A DNA stretch of 64,000 bases from Pirellulales bacterium (lineage in GTDB: Bacteria > Planctomycetota > Planctomycetia > Pirellulales > JALHPA01). The stretch lies in assembly GCA_033762255.1 (NCBI GenBank), contig JANRLT010000022.1:1-64000 (forward strand). The letters run 5' to 3'. The translations under genes and the position numbers were made by a program. This document shows, one piece after another, positions 28,629-37,947 of this stretch (positions are counted from its first letter, which is position 1; each line of letters begins with the position of its first letter). The notes below the pieces were generated by a model, which had not been told where the DNA came from, made no database searches, and saw nothing but the letters and a program-made list of their open reading frames with translations.

Positions 28629-29642
28629 ATGCCCGCCGATTTTGGTTATCCCGTGACCCGCTTACGCCGCTTGCGGCAGCATCCTGGACTGCGCGACCTG
28701 ACCGCGGATGTCCGCCTGCACCCCCGCAATTTGGTTTTGCCCTTGTTTGTGCGCGCCGGAGCCAATCTCCGTCAAGAAATCCCTCCGCTTCCCGGACATG
28801 CGCAGCTTTCTCCGGATTTGATCGCCGAGGAGGCCCGAGCCGCCGCGCAACTTGGCCTGGGGGGGGTGTTGTTATTTGGGATTCCCGCCACCAAGGACGC
28901 CGAAGGGAGCTCCGCCTGGGATGCCCATGGTCCGGTACCGACGGCCATCGCCCGTATCAAGGAGGCCGCGCCGGATTTGCCGGTCATTACCGATTTGTGC
29001 TGCTGCGAATATACCGATCATGGCCACTGCGGCATTCTCAAGGATACCCACGGACGCTGGGACATGGATAATGATGCCACGCTGGAATTACTGGCGCGGC
29101 AGGCGGTTTGCCATGCGCGGGCGGGAGTGGACGTCATTGCCCCCAGCGGCATGGTGGATGGCATGGTGGGCGTCATTCGCGCTGCCTTGGACAGTTCCGG
29201 ATTTAGCCACATACCCATTTTGAGTTACGCGGTAAAATATGCCAGCGCGTTTTATGGACCGTTTCGCGTTGCGGCGGAAAGCGCCCCCATGCTGGGGGAT
29301 CGCCGCGGTTACCAAATGTCCCCGGCGGCCCAGCCAGGCCAAGCCGTGCGCGAGGCGGAACTGGACCTGCGGGAAGGGGCGGACATGCTGATGGTCAAAC
29401 CGGGACTCCCCTACTTGGATATTCTAGCTTTATTATCCCGTCATTTTCCCGGTGTCCCGCTAGCCGCTTACCACGTTTCGGGCGAATACAGCAGCGTGTG
29501 CGCGGCGGCCAGGGCTGGTTGGCTGGACGAACGGGCTTGCGCGCTCGAAAGCCTAACCGCGCTGCGGCGCGCGGGAGCGGGCATCTTGATTACCTATTGG
29601 GCCAAACAAGCGGCGCGGTGGTTGGCCGAATCAACTGTGTGA
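28629..29642 (+). CDS. hemB: Delta-aminolevulinic acid dehydratase (porphobilinogen synthase)
   Basis: The 337-residue protein condenses two 5-aminolevulinate molecules into porphobilinogen. The zinc-type metal loop is present (DLCCCEYTDHGHCG), as are the two active-site lysines, Lys203 in SYAVKYASAFYGPFR and the Schiff-base Lys257 in LMVKPGLPYLD. Length is normal for the family. It follows the kinase by five bases and precedes hemL by 45 bp, so the pathway's first two shared steps from glutamate-1-semialdehyde sit together. No Shine-Dalgarno sequence is evident. Confidence 0.97.
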   Translation: MPADFGYPVTRLRRLRQHPGLRDLTADVRLHPRNLVLPLFVRAGANLRQEIPPLPGHAQLSPDLIAEEARAAAQLGLGGVLLFGIPATKDAEGSSAWDAHGPVPTAIARIKEAAPDLPVITDLCCCEYTDHGHCGILKDTHGRWDMDNDATLELLARQAVCHARAGVDVIAPSGMVDGMVGVIRAALDSSGFSHIPILSYAVKYASAFYGPFRVAAESAPMLGDRRGYQMSPAAQPGQAVREAELDLREGADMLMVKPGLPYLDILALLSRHFPGVPLAAYHVSGEYSSVCAAARAGWLDERACALESLTALRRAGAGILITYWAKQAARWLAESTV

Positions 29643-29687
29643 CATCTTACCCTTAATTATCATTTTTTTGGCAAATCATAGACTTTC

Positions 29688-30986
29688 ATGTCCCGCACTC
29701 GCAGCCATATCGCTTTTTCCCGCGCGCAACACGTCATCCCTGGCGGCGTCAATAGTCCCGCGCGGGCCTTTGGAGCCGTGGGGGGGGAACCGCTGTTCAT
29801 TGAACGCGCCCAGGGGTCGGCGCTTTGGGATATCGATGGCAACCGCTATATCGATTATATCGGCTCGTGGGGACCCATGATCGTCGGCCACGCCCATCCG
29901 GCGGTGCAGGACGCCATATGCTCAGCCGCCGCGCGGGGAACCAGCTACGGAGCTCCCACCCTGGCCGAGACGGAACTGGCGGAACTGGTGATCGAGGCGG
30001 TCCCGGGAATCGAAAAAGTCCGCTTTGTCAATTCCGGCACCGAGGCGACCATGAGCGCAATCCGCCTGGCGCGCGGCGCCACGGGGCGCGCGGGAATTAT
30101 CAAGTTCTCTGGCTGCTATCACGGCCATGTTGATAGCCTCTTGGTAGCCGCCGGCAGCGCCGCCGCTACGCTGGGCGTGCCAAATTCCCCCGGTGTCACT
30201 GCGGGTACCACCGCCGATACGTTGGTGCTGCCCTATAATGACGCCGAAGCTCTGCGGCAGACATTGACCAGCAGGGGAAGTCAAATCGCCGCGGTTATCG
30301 TGGAACCGGTCGTGGGAAACATGGGCCTGGTGGCACCGACAGCGGAATTTTTACACGAACTGCGCGATGGGACGGAAAAAACCGGCGCGCTTTTGATATT
30401 CGACGAGGTCATGACCGGTTTTCGCCTGGCGTATGGGGGAGCACAAGAGTTGTACGGTATAAAGCCCGACCTGACGACGTTGGGAAAGATTATTGGCGGG
30501 GGGCTGCCAGTAGGGGCCTATGGGGGCCGGGCGGACCTAATGAATCACGTATTGCCAGCGGGCAAAGTGTTTCAGGCGGGAACCCTCAGTGGTAATCCCT
30601 TGGCAATGGCGGCGGGAATAGCCACACTCAGTCTTTTACGGGCCGATCCTCCTTATGAAAAACTAGAGCGGGAAAGCGCGCGACTGGCCCAAGGACTGGC
30701 TGACGCCGCCACCGAGGCAAAGCTGCCGCATCGCGTGGCCCGCGTGGGAAGCATGCTCACGCTATTTTTTATTGACCGCCCCGTAACAGATTGGTCCGTT
30801 GCCGCCTCGTGCCGCACGGATCGGTATGCGCGGTTTTTTTGGGAGATGATCGAACGCGGGGTGTATTTGCCCTGCAGCCAGTACGAGGCTCTATTTGTCT
30901 CCGCCGCCCACAGCGCGCGGGATATCGAATACACCATCGAAGCCGCGCGCGAGGCTCTGGCGGTGGTGGCGGTGAATATTCCTTGA
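29688..30986 (+). CDS. hemL: Glutamate-1-semialdehyde 2,1-aminomutase
   Basis: The 432-residue PLP enzyme converts glutamate-1-semialdehyde to 5-aminolevulinate, the substrate of the upstream HemB. Recognisable parts are the N-terminal VIPGGVNSPARAFGAVGG, the substrate segment SGTEATMSAIRLARG, the PLP aspartate in LLIFDEVMTGFR, and the PLP lysine Lys267 in LGKIIGGGLPVGAYGG. This implies the C5 (tRNA-glutamate) route for tetrapyrroles. It lies 45 bp after hemB and about 60 bp before cdd on the same strand. Confidence 0.97.
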   Translation: MSRTRSHIAFSRAQHVIPGGVNSPARAFGAVGGEPLFIERAQGSALWDIDGNRYIDYIGSWGPMIVGHAHPAVQDAICSAAARGTSYGAPTLAETELAELVIEAVPGIEKVRFVNSGTEATMSAIRLARGATGRAGIIKFSGCYHGHVDSLLVAAGSAAATLGVPNSPGVTAGTTADTLVLPYNDAEALRQTLTSRGSQIAAVIVEPVVGNMGLVAPTAEFLHELRDGTEKTGALLIFDEVMTGFRLAYGGAQELYGIKPDLTTLGKIIGGGLPVGAYGGRADLMNHVLPAGKVFQAGTLSGNPLAMAAGIATLSLLRADPPYEKLERESARLAQGLADAATEAKLPHRVARVGSMLTLFFIDRPVTDWSVAASCRTDRYARFFWEMIERGVYLPCSQYEALFVSAAHSARDIEYTIEAAREALAVVAVNIP

Positions 30987-31046
30987 TTTATTCACCTTGA
31001 TCCCGTGAGAGTGCGGCGCGGCCTGGAAATTTAACACTTATTCATC

Positions 31047-31454
31047 ATGATGCTCTCCGAAGTTGACCACCATCGACTGACCCGGGCCGCCATCGCCGCG
31101 GGGACAAATGCCTACGCCCCGTATTCCCATTTTCAGGTCGGCGCCGCGATTCTCTGCGCGAATGGCCAAATCATCACCGGGGCAAATGTCGAGAATGCAT
31201 CGTACGGCTTAACCATTTGCGCGGAACGCGCGGCGGTCTGCGCCGCCAATGCGGTTGGCTTACGAATCTTTACCGCGATCGCCATTGCCACCGCGGGAGG
31301 AGCCGCCCCCTGCGGAGCTTGCCGCCAGGTGCTAGCCGAGTTTGCCCCTCAATTGCCCATCATCTTGGTGGATACCACGTCCGACACTTGGGTGGACACG
31401 AACCTGGGCCTCTTGCTGCCGATGCAATTTTCGGCGGCAAATTTCCAGGAATAG
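31047..31454 (+). CDS. cdd: Cytidine deaminase
   Basis: The 135-residue protein is a short homotetrameric-type cytidine deaminase. It shows AYAPYSHFQVGAA, the catalytic zinc motif CAERAAV and the second zinc motif PCGACRQVLAEF. It turns cytidine and deoxycytidine into uridine forms. A second ATG three bases on is equally possible as the start. It is convergent with the nucleoside transporter gene, 18 bp away, which fits a shared salvage role. Confidence 0.96.
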   Translation: MMLSEVDHHRLTRAAIAAGTNAYAPYSHFQVGAAILCANGQIITGANVENASYGLTICAERAAVCAANAVGLRIFTAIAIATAGGAAPCGACRQVLAEFAPQLPIILVDTTSDTWVDTNLGLLLPMQFSAANFQE

Positions 31455-31472
31455 GCATTTTTAATCTGGGAT

Positions 31473-33293
31473 TTACTTGGAAGGCGGCTCCTCGGTGGTG
31501 GCCGACGTTGCATCGCCCGCGGACGTATTGGCGGAGGGCGCGGCCGTGTCCAAACCGGGATCCACGGCTGCCGGGGAGTTATCTCCCGTCGCCGCTTTTG
31601 GGTTCGCCTCAGGTTGCGTTACCGTACCAGGCGCGTCAGCGGCGGGCTGATCCGCCGGCTGGGCAGAAGATGTCGCCGGACTGTTTATCCCCGGAGTGGA
31701 AGACGGGGATTCACTGGATTGATCCCTCTCTTGACTCTTGGGGACAGAATCCGTTGCTGGGGTAGAATTCTCCGGGGTGGAGGGGTTTTTGCTGGCATTA
31801 GCGGGATTTGGCTGTTGATCATTCCCTGCCGGGGTAGCCGAATCAGAATTTGCCGGATCGCCGCTCTCCTCATCTTCATCGTCATCCGCGCCTTGATTGG
31901 CGGCATCTTCCGGGTGTATCTGGGGCATTAACTCGCGCGCGGCTTTTTCCAAGGCCTTGTCCCGTCGTAGTTGGAACGCCTGATTTTCCACCGCTTGGGC
32001 CCGGTCATGAATGATTTGTTCTTTTAATACCTCGGAGTTGGTGCTGAGAAATATGCCAGCCACGCAGGCGGTCATAAAGGATGCCAGGTTGCCCCCTAAC
32101 ATCGCCCGGAACGCCAGGCGGGCAAAGTCCTTTTGCCGATTGGGCGCCAGCGCCCCCAGCCCCCCGATTTGAATACCGATCGAGGCAAAGGTGGAAAAGC
32201 CGCACAGGGCGTAAGTGGCGATAATCTGCGAACGAATTCCAATCACCAGGGATTTCTCGTCAAGATTGGGTTTGCTGAAATCGCGGGGAATCCATTCGCT
32301 AAGCAGGGCGTAGGCGTTTAGCTCGGACAAGAGGACGCGAATACCCAGCAGCGAACCGACTTTTTCGCAGTCCTTCCATTCGATCCCCATGCACCAGGCT
32401 AGCGGAGCAAATATATAACCGAGTCCCTGCTCGATCGTCCAGACATTTTCTGCATGAAAATAGGTGCCGACCAAATAGACCAGGTCATTGGCCAGCGAAA
32501 TCAGCGCCATAAATGCGATCAGCATGGCCGCCACATTCAGGGCCAATAGCAGCCCATCCCGCGCGCCATTGGTCGCGGCGTGCAGGATATTTTCGCCGCT
32601 CGGTTCTAATTGGACATCCAGCGTGCCGCGCGTTAGCGGTTCCTCGACTTCCGGCTGCATAATTTTCGCTATCACAAGTCCCGCCGGAGCGGACAACAGC
32701 GATGCCGTCAGCAGATGCAAGGCGCTGATGCCCATGCCAATAAACGCGGCCATGACTCCGCCGGCTATCGTGGCAAATCCCCCCACCATCACCGCCATTA
32801 GTTCCGACTGGGTCATCATTTTTAGGTACGGTTTGACCAACAGCGGAGCTTCGGTCTGGCCGACAAAGATATTCGCCGCAGCGGATAGGCTTTCCGCCCC
32901 GGATGTCCCTAGCGTTTTTTGCATCACAAAGGCGATCAGCTTGACCACCGCCTGCATGACGCCCAGATAGTACAGAATGGACATCAGCGACGAGATGAAA
33001 ATGATGGTAGGCAATACCTTAAAGGCAAAATGAAACTCGTGAAATCGTGGACCGAACACAAATTCCGCCCCCGCGTCGACATTATCCAGAACCACGACAA
33101 TGCAATTACCTAAAATATTGAAAAAATGGTATCCTTGCGCGGTATTGAGCACGATATAGCCTATCGCCAACTGCAACAGCACGCCCAGAATCACCAAACG
33201 CAAATCGACGCGTGTCTTATTAGCGCTGAGAAGCCATGCCAGAAACAACATCAAAAACAACCCGCCAAGGCTAATCAGTTGAGGCGATTGCAT
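31473..33293 (-). CDS. NupC/CNT-family nucleoside transporter with long acidic, Pro/Ser-rich tail
   Basis: The first 430 or so residues are a concentrative nucleoside transporter: about ten membrane segments, the Na+/nucleoside motif NIFVGQTEAPLLVKPY and the later GFSTFASIGIQIGGLGALAP, typical of CNT carriers that bring in nucleosides with Na+ or H+. The last 150 residues are low complexity: an acidic GADDDEDEESGD patch, then Pro/Ser/Thr/Ala-rich sequence with no domain. This tail is unusual for bacterial CNT proteins and is probably disordered and cytoplasmic or periplasmic. It is convergent with cdd and divergent from the phosphomutase gene. Confidence 0.9.
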   Translation of the reverse strand: MQSPQLISLGGLFLMLFLAWLLSANKTRVDLRLVILGVLLQLAIGYIVLNTAQGYHFFNILGNCIVVVLDNVDAGAEFVFGPRFHEFHFAFKVLPTIIFISSLMSILYYLGVMQAVVKLIAFVMQKTLGTSGAESLSAAANIFVGQTEAPLLVKPYLKMMTQSELMAVMVGGFATIAGGVMAAFIGMGISALHLLTASLLSAPAGLVIAKIMQPEVEEPLTRGTLDVQLEPSGENILHAATNGARDGLLLALNVAAMLIAFMALISLANDLVYLVGTYFHAENVWTIEQGLGYIFAPLAWCMGIEWKDCEKVGSLLGIRVLLSELNAYALLSEWIPRDFSKPNLDEKSLVIGIRSQIIATYALCGFSTFASIGIQIGGLGALAPNRQKDFARLAFRAMLGGNLASFMTACVAGIFLSTNSEVLKEQIIHDRAQAVENQAFQLRRDKALEKAARELMPQIHPEDAANQGADDDEDEESGDPANSDSATPAGNDQQPNPANASKNPSTPENSTPATDSVPKSQERDQSSESPSSTPGINSPATSSAQPADQPAADAPGTVTQPEANPKAATGDNSPAAVDPGLDTAAPSANTSAGDATSATTEEPPSK

Positions 33294-33632
33294 GGGAATT
33301 ACTCATTAAAAGAAGTTGCCAGTGCCCGCGCCAGGCAAATTTGCCCGCGCGAACCACCGGGAAGTCGTTATTTCCGGGACCAGCCAAGTTTGCTACAACA
33401 AACGGACAAGCGAAAAGATGTGGCAAATTAACGCGCTCACCGGGACCACCAGCAAACGCGAGTCGCAATCCAGGGGGGACCCACAGGACCAGTTAGTTCT
33501 CTGCCCCTCTAATCAGCCTTTCCCCTTGCCGCTATCGTAGCAGATGGCAGGGGAGTATCCAGGGATTCAGGATCAACAAACAATTATTTTTAAGCGGGGC
33601 TGTTTTTTGCCGCCAGTTTTTCCACCCACTCT
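33294..33632. other. Divergent promoter region with a 12-bp palindrome (nupC-like / phosphomutase)
   Basis: 339 bp without a gene between two divergent genes. It holds a perfect palindrome, GGCAAATTTGCC, at 33334-33345, about 41 bp before the transporter start, which could be an operator. No repressor gene is adjacent, and no clear -35/-10 pair was found. Confidence 0.35.
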
Positions 33633-35657
33633 TTGGACGCGTCACCTATTGCCGTGATACCCAGCCATCATTTTGCCGACCAACTACAACTTGCCGCGGA
33701 GCGAAATTTGCTTAGCCCGGGCAGTATCGCCCATTTGCGGCAATGGCTTACCGAGCCGCGCTATGCCGAATATGTGCCACAGATTCAGAAACTATTAGCA
33801 AATGATTCATATGCTGAGTTGGAGGCGGCATTTTGGACCACAATTCCGTTTGGAACCGCGGGACGCCGGGGAACGATGTATCCCGTTGGCCCCAACGCCA
33901 TCAACGACCGGACCATCGGAGAAAGCGCGCGTGGGTTAGCCGATTATCTATTGTCGTTGTCTGCCGAAGCGCGCCTAGCGGCGGCGGGGGAATCCGCGCC
34001 GCTAGGAGGTGTTTTTTATTCTCCGACGGCCCCCCCCGGCGTGGCTATTGGTTATGATACGCGGCACCGCTCGCGCGACTTTGCCCGTTTGTGCGCGGAA
34101 ATTCTGGCAGCCGCGGGATTACAGGTGGCGTTTTTAGAAGATTTTCGCGCAACGCCCGAATTGGCATTCACCGTCCGCGCGCTCCGTTGCCAGGCGGGCG
34201 TCATGATAAGCGCCAGCCATAATCCCCCCACCGATAACGCGATCAAGGTCTTTGGACCGGACGGCGCGCAAATACGCCCCCCATTTGATGAATTGCTGAT
34301 CGCCTTTGTCAACCAAGTCGTGGAGATTCCACGCTTGGATTTTGACACAGGCCTTGCCCAAGGTCGAATTACCCTGGTGCAAGCAAGCATGGACCGAGGC
34401 TATCAGCAGGCGGTGCTGGCGTTGGCCTCGCCGGAAAATCTGGAAATCGGTCCCACCTCCGGCAATTACCCAGACTTGCGGCTCTCCCCCCGGATTCGCG
34501 CGCAGCTCAAAATCTTGTACACGCCGCTGCATGGCGTTGGGTTGACCTCCGTCGCGCCGGTGTTACAGCAGGCGGGATTTACGGACCTAGAAGTTTACCA
34601 ACCCCACGCCGCGCCGGATGGCGACTTTCCCCATGTGCGGGGGCACGTGGCTAATCCGGAAAACCCCGCCATCTTTGATGATCTGCTTCCCACCGCCAGG
34701 CGGATCAGCGCGGATCTGATCCTGGCCAGCGACCCCGATGCCGATCGCTTGGGGGCTCTCGCGCGGAGGGATGCCTGTTCCGCGAATGACTGGACTTATT
34801 TGACCGGGAATCAAATAGGCGGACTTTTGGGAGAGTGGCTGCTGGCGCGCCGTCGCGCGCAGGGCAAGCTGAGTCCGCGTGATTTTGTGGTCAAAACCCT
34901 GGTCACCAGCGACTTGCTGGCCAGCCTGGCCGCCGACTATGGCATCCAAGCCGTGGGTGATGTGTTGACCGGGTTTAAGTGGATTGGCCAGGCAATCGAT
35001 CACTATGGCCCCGAACATTTTCTGCTGGGGACGGAAGAAGCGCATGGGTACTTGGCGGGAACTTACATTCGTGACAAGGACGCGGCGGTGGCCGCGTTAC
35101 TACTCGCCGAGTTTGCCGCCGCACTCAAAAATCAGGGCAAGTCCCTGGTCGCGGCCTTGGACGAATTGTACTTGCGCGTGGGTCTGCATCTTGAACGGTC
35201 GTTTGCCTACACACTGCCGGGAGCGGCGGGCATGCAACTGATGGAGGTGGTGCTCTCCGCGTTTCGAACGGAGCCTCCCGACCGGTTGGCCGGGCAATCC
35301 GTGGCGACGATTCGCGACTATCAAACGGGTATATTGACGCGCTTTGCCGATAAAATCGCCGGCACGGATGCCAGCGACGAGTCGTTCACCGGCCCCCGCG
35401 CGAATATGCTTGTCCTGGAATCGGGCAACCCGGGAACGCGGATTGCAATTCGCCCCAGCGGGACCGAGCCTAAACTAAAGTTTTACCTGTTTGCCACCCT
35501 CCCACCAGGTGAATTGACGGATTTGCCCGCTGCCAAGGTCAACTTGAGCCAGCGGCTAGAGAACATGGAATCCGAACTGCGAGATTACGTGAATCGGGTG
35601 ATTTCAACCTACGAGGTCCAAGGCTCCCGTTCCATGAAGGTTCCCCCCACTTCATAG
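33633..35657 (+). CDS. PGM2-like alpha-D-phosphohexomutase (phosphoglucomutase or phosphopentomutase)
   Basis: The full phosphohexomutase set is present: the GTAGRRGTMYPVGPNAINDR start that marks the PGM2/PgcA-like branch, the phosphoserine loop MISASHNPPTDNAIKVFG (Ser195 counted from 33633), the metal loop DPDADRLGA, the sugar loop GTEEAHGYLAG and the phosphate-binding RPSGTEPKLKFYL. The length (674 residues) is longer than usual because of inserts. The start is a TTG at 33633 or a GTG at 33654; neither has a Shine-Dalgarno sequence. Members of this branch interconvert glucose-1-P and glucose-6-P or act on ribose-1-P. The nucleoside-salvage neighbours make phosphopentomutase activity plausible. 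The 3' end overlaps the opposite-strand PilZ gene by 49 bp. Confidence 0.92.
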   Translation: MDASPIAVIPSHHFADQLQLAAERNLLSPGSIAHLRQWLTEPRYAEYVPQIQKLLANDSYAELEAAFWTTIPFGTAGRRGTMYPVGPNAINDRTIGESARGLADYLLSLSAEARLAAAGESAPLGGVFYSPTAPPGVAIGYDTRHRSRDFARLCAEILAAAGLQVAFLEDFRATPELAFTVRALRCQAGVMISASHNPPTDNAIKVFGPDGAQIRPPFDELLIAFVNQVVEIPRLDFDTGLAQGRITLVQASMDRGYQQAVLALASPENLEIGPTSGNYPDLRLSPRIRAQLKILYTPLHGVGLTSVAPVLQQAGFTDLEVYQPHAAPDGDFPHVRGHVANPENPAIFDDLLPTARRISADLILASDPDADRLGALARRDACSANDWTYLTGNQIGGLLGEWLLARRRAQGKLSPRDFVVKTLVTSDLLASLAADYGIQAVGDVLTGFKWIGQAIDHYGPEHFLLGTEEAHGYLAGTYIRDKDAAVAALLLAEFAAALKNQGKSLVAALDELYLRVGLHLERSFAYTLPGAAGMQLMEVVLSAFRTEPPDRLAGQSVATIRDYQTGILTRFADKIAGTDASDESFTGPRANMLVLESGNPGTRIAIRPSGTEPKLKFYLFATLPPGELTDLPAAKVNLSQRLENMESELRDYVNRVISTYEVQGSRSMKVPPTS

Positions 35658-35992
35658 CAATTCGCCGCCAATCGCCGACACCGGGCGATGCGCACATTTT
35701 TCTTTCCTAAATTTCCCAGCCATAGGATTGCGGTCTCTCGCGGGTACAACTCGATGGGACTAAGAAACGCAATTCCACCTCGTGAAATATCACAACAATA
35801 GGTCGGTATGCTGTCATTCTCCCGCGGAATCGACGGCAGCCCACCGGTCACTTCCAATGTCACTGGTTGGCGAAAATAGAGTCGCGCATATTGGCGGCGA
35901 TCATCGTATTTTGATACGGTGATGCCTTGCTTGGACAAGAATTCATCCAAGGGCCACGGTGGCAAAACGCGTTGAACGGCTTGTTCCCGCAT
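35609..35992 (-). CDS. PilZ domain protein (predicted c-di-GMP receptor)
   Basis: The ATG at 35992 has AGGGAAC six bases upstream and lies eight bases after the HD-GYP stop, so I prefer it to a start at 36046 inside that gene. The 127-residue product is a single PilZ domain: the RQYAR form of RxxxR and the DISRGG form of DxSxxG, which bind c-di-GMP, with a closing YEVGGTF strand. It probably reads the c-di-GMP level that the HD-GYP protein lowers. No output domain is attached, so it presumably acts on a partner protein. Confidence 0.82.
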   Translation of the reverse strand: MREQAVQRVLPPWPLDEFLSKQGITVSKYDDRRQYARLYFRQPVTLEVTGGLPSIPRENDSIPTYCCDISRGGIAFLSPIELYPRETAILWLGNLGKKNVRIARCRRLAANCYEVGGTFMEREPWTS

Positions 35993-35999
35993 ATGTTCC

Positions 36000-36920
36000 C
36001 TAGTTGCGAATAGTCTTGATCCAGCAATCCAAATACTCTGGATCAAACTGCGAGGCCGATTGGCTGGATTGGTGGGTGATGGCCTGCTCGATCGATAAGG
36101 GGCGGCGATAGGGTCTTTGCGCGGTTAACGCGTCAAACACATCCACAATCGCGCAGATTCGAGCGGTCCAATGGATTTCCCGATCCCGCAGACCCACGGG
36201 ATAACCCGATCCGTCGGGCTTTTCGTGATGATGGTAAATCATCAACAATTGGTCCTTGTCCAGGTTGGGATTAGCGCAGACCTCTTCAAATCCCCACCGT
36301 GGATGGTTCATCAATAATTCGCGCTCGGTGGATGACAACCGCCCCGGTTTTTTTAGCAAATCCTGGTGAATCAGGCGTTTACCCAGATCGTGCAATAAAG
36401 CTCCCTGGGCCAGCGCGGTTAAATGTGATTTATCGCTAATACCAAGGCGTTTCAACAAAATCACCGCATAAACACTAACATTGGTAACATGGGTAAAAGT
36501 ATCCCCATCATGCAGCAAGAGTGAACGAACAAACGCGGCACTTTCCCGCTGGTTGTCGCATGCATCCAAGATGGCGTCGGCCAATCCCGCACTTTCCCGC
36601 AACATGCTTTCCGTACCGGGTGATTTCCAGGCTTTGGAAAAACCCGCCTTGGCCACCTCGCGGGCAATGGCAAAATGGACTTCCGGCGGCATACTGGCCT
36701 TGGTAGCCAACATATCTTCAAATTGGCCATGTAGTACGCTAGCTTCCTCGGCAGTCGTGTAGAGCGAAAGTATTCCCGATCGCTGCAAAGTCAGCAGATC
36801 AGATCGGCTGGGGGGAGAATCAGGGCGACAATACAATTGTCGTCGCCCATGACGAACCAGATAAAGGTTGACCTGAATCGCCGTGGGTGGAAATAATGCC
36901 GCAAGGCGAATCGGTATCAT
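36000..36920 (-). CDS. HD-GYP domain c-di-GMP phosphodiesterase
   Basis: The ATG at 36920 has a GCAGG Shine-Dalgarno sequence about six bases before it; the upstream extension of the frame to 37133 looks non-coding. The 306-residue protein has an N-terminal domain (about 1-105) and a C-terminal HD-GYP domain with the full catalytic signature: HDLGK, the downstream YHHHEKPDGSGYP and DVFDALTAQRPYR. HD-GYP enzymes hydrolyse c-di-GMP to GMP. It is eight bases before the PilZ gene and on the same strand as upp, which lies 232 bp upstream. Confidence 0.9.
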   Translation of the reverse strand: MIPIRLAALFPPTAIQVNLYLVRHGRRQLYCRPDSPPSRSDLLTLQRSGILSLYTTAEEASVLHGQFEDMLATKASMPPEVHFAIAREVAKAGFSKAWKSPGTESMLRESAGLADAILDACDNQRESAAFVRSLLLHDGDTFTHVTNVSVYAVILLKRLGISDKSHLTALAQGALLHDLGKRLIHQDLLKKPGRLSSTERELLMNHPRWGFEEVCANPNLDKDQLLMIYHHHEKPDGSGYPVGLRDREIHWTARICAIVDVFDALTAQRPYRRPLSIEQAITHQSSQSASQFDPEYLDCWIKTIRN

Positions 36921-37152
36921 GGCAACCTGCCCGGTAGCCAACGCAGGGAATTCGCTTGCCGCGCGGCGCAAAAGGCGCGTGGCAGGCAAGTTAGGAATGT
37001 TTCCACAGTTCTGTAAATCAACTACGGAAACATAACTTACAAAATTGCTGCGTGCGAATTTTTTTCGCCAAAACCTTACTGTCTGCCTTCCGCAAAATCG
37101 GCATGATAGGCATTTCCCGCGCGTGGGTCGCATGAGCGAGCGGCAACCGGTT

Positions 37153-37788
37153 TTACCGTTGGATGGTGTGAAAAATCCGGTCTCCGGCGTCTCCCAGCCC
37201 CGGCACGATATATTTATGGTCGTTTAATTCCGGATCGATGGCGCAGACATGAATGTCGACCTCGGGGAGTTGATCCCGCACGTGATTGATGCCATCCTGG
37301 GCCGCGATAATCGCCAAAAGTTTTAGCCGCGGCACATTCCATTTTTTGAGAATTTGCAAAGCCGCCACCGCCGATCCCCCCGTGGCCAACATCGGATCCA
37401 CCACCAACGCCAAATCCACCGGTTGGCTCGCCGGCAGTTTACTATAGTATTGCACGGGTTGGGCGGTGGCTTCATCCCGGTAAACCCCCAAATGCCAGAC
37501 CTCGGCGTCGGGAATGAGATTTAAGATGCCATCCACCATGCCCAATCCCGCGCGCAAGATGGGGACCAGGCCGATCCGTTGCCGCAGAACCGCCCCCTGG
37601 GTCATCGTCAGGGGTGTTTGCACCGAAACCGTGGTGAGCGGCAAATCTTGGGTGGCCTCATAAGCCAACAACACCGACAAACGTTGAATGAGCCGGCGAA
37701 ACTCGGCGGGGGGAGTGGATTGGTCGCGCAAGTTGGCCAGATGATGCTGGATAAGCGGATGCGTGGCACAAGAGACATGTTCCTGCAT
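37153..37788 (-). CDS. upp: Uracil phosphoribosyltransferase
   Basis: The 211-residue protein makes UMP from uracil and PRPP. It has the PRPP loop VVDPMLATGGSAVAALQ, the uracil-side GLGDAGDRIF end and the RAGLGMVDGIL segment of the family. Length is typical. It completes the pyrimidine side of salvage begun by the transporter and cdd. On the minus strand it precedes the HD-GYP gene by 232 bp with no terminator that I can see. Confidence 0.96.
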   Translation of the reverse strand: MQEHVSCATHPLIQHHLANLRDQSTPPAEFRRLIQRLSVLLAYEATQDLPLTTVSVQTPLTMTQGAVLRQRIGLVPILRAGLGMVDGILNLIPDAEVWHLGVYRDEATAQPVQYYSKLPASQPVDLALVVDPMLATGGSAVAALQILKKWNVPRLKLLAIIAAQDGINHVRDQLPEVDIHVCAIDPELNDHKYIVPGLGDAGDRIFHTIQR

Positions 37789-37947
37789 AAAACTTCCATT
37801 CGCCAGGGCAATCCAAAGAATTTGAAATTTTCATTCATACAATCTGAATGTAGATGGTAGGCATGCCTCCGAACAGCGTAATTTTATAAATTTTTACGGG
37901 TATGGGGTTGTATTTGTCGGGCTGATGAATTTAAGGCATTCATCCCC

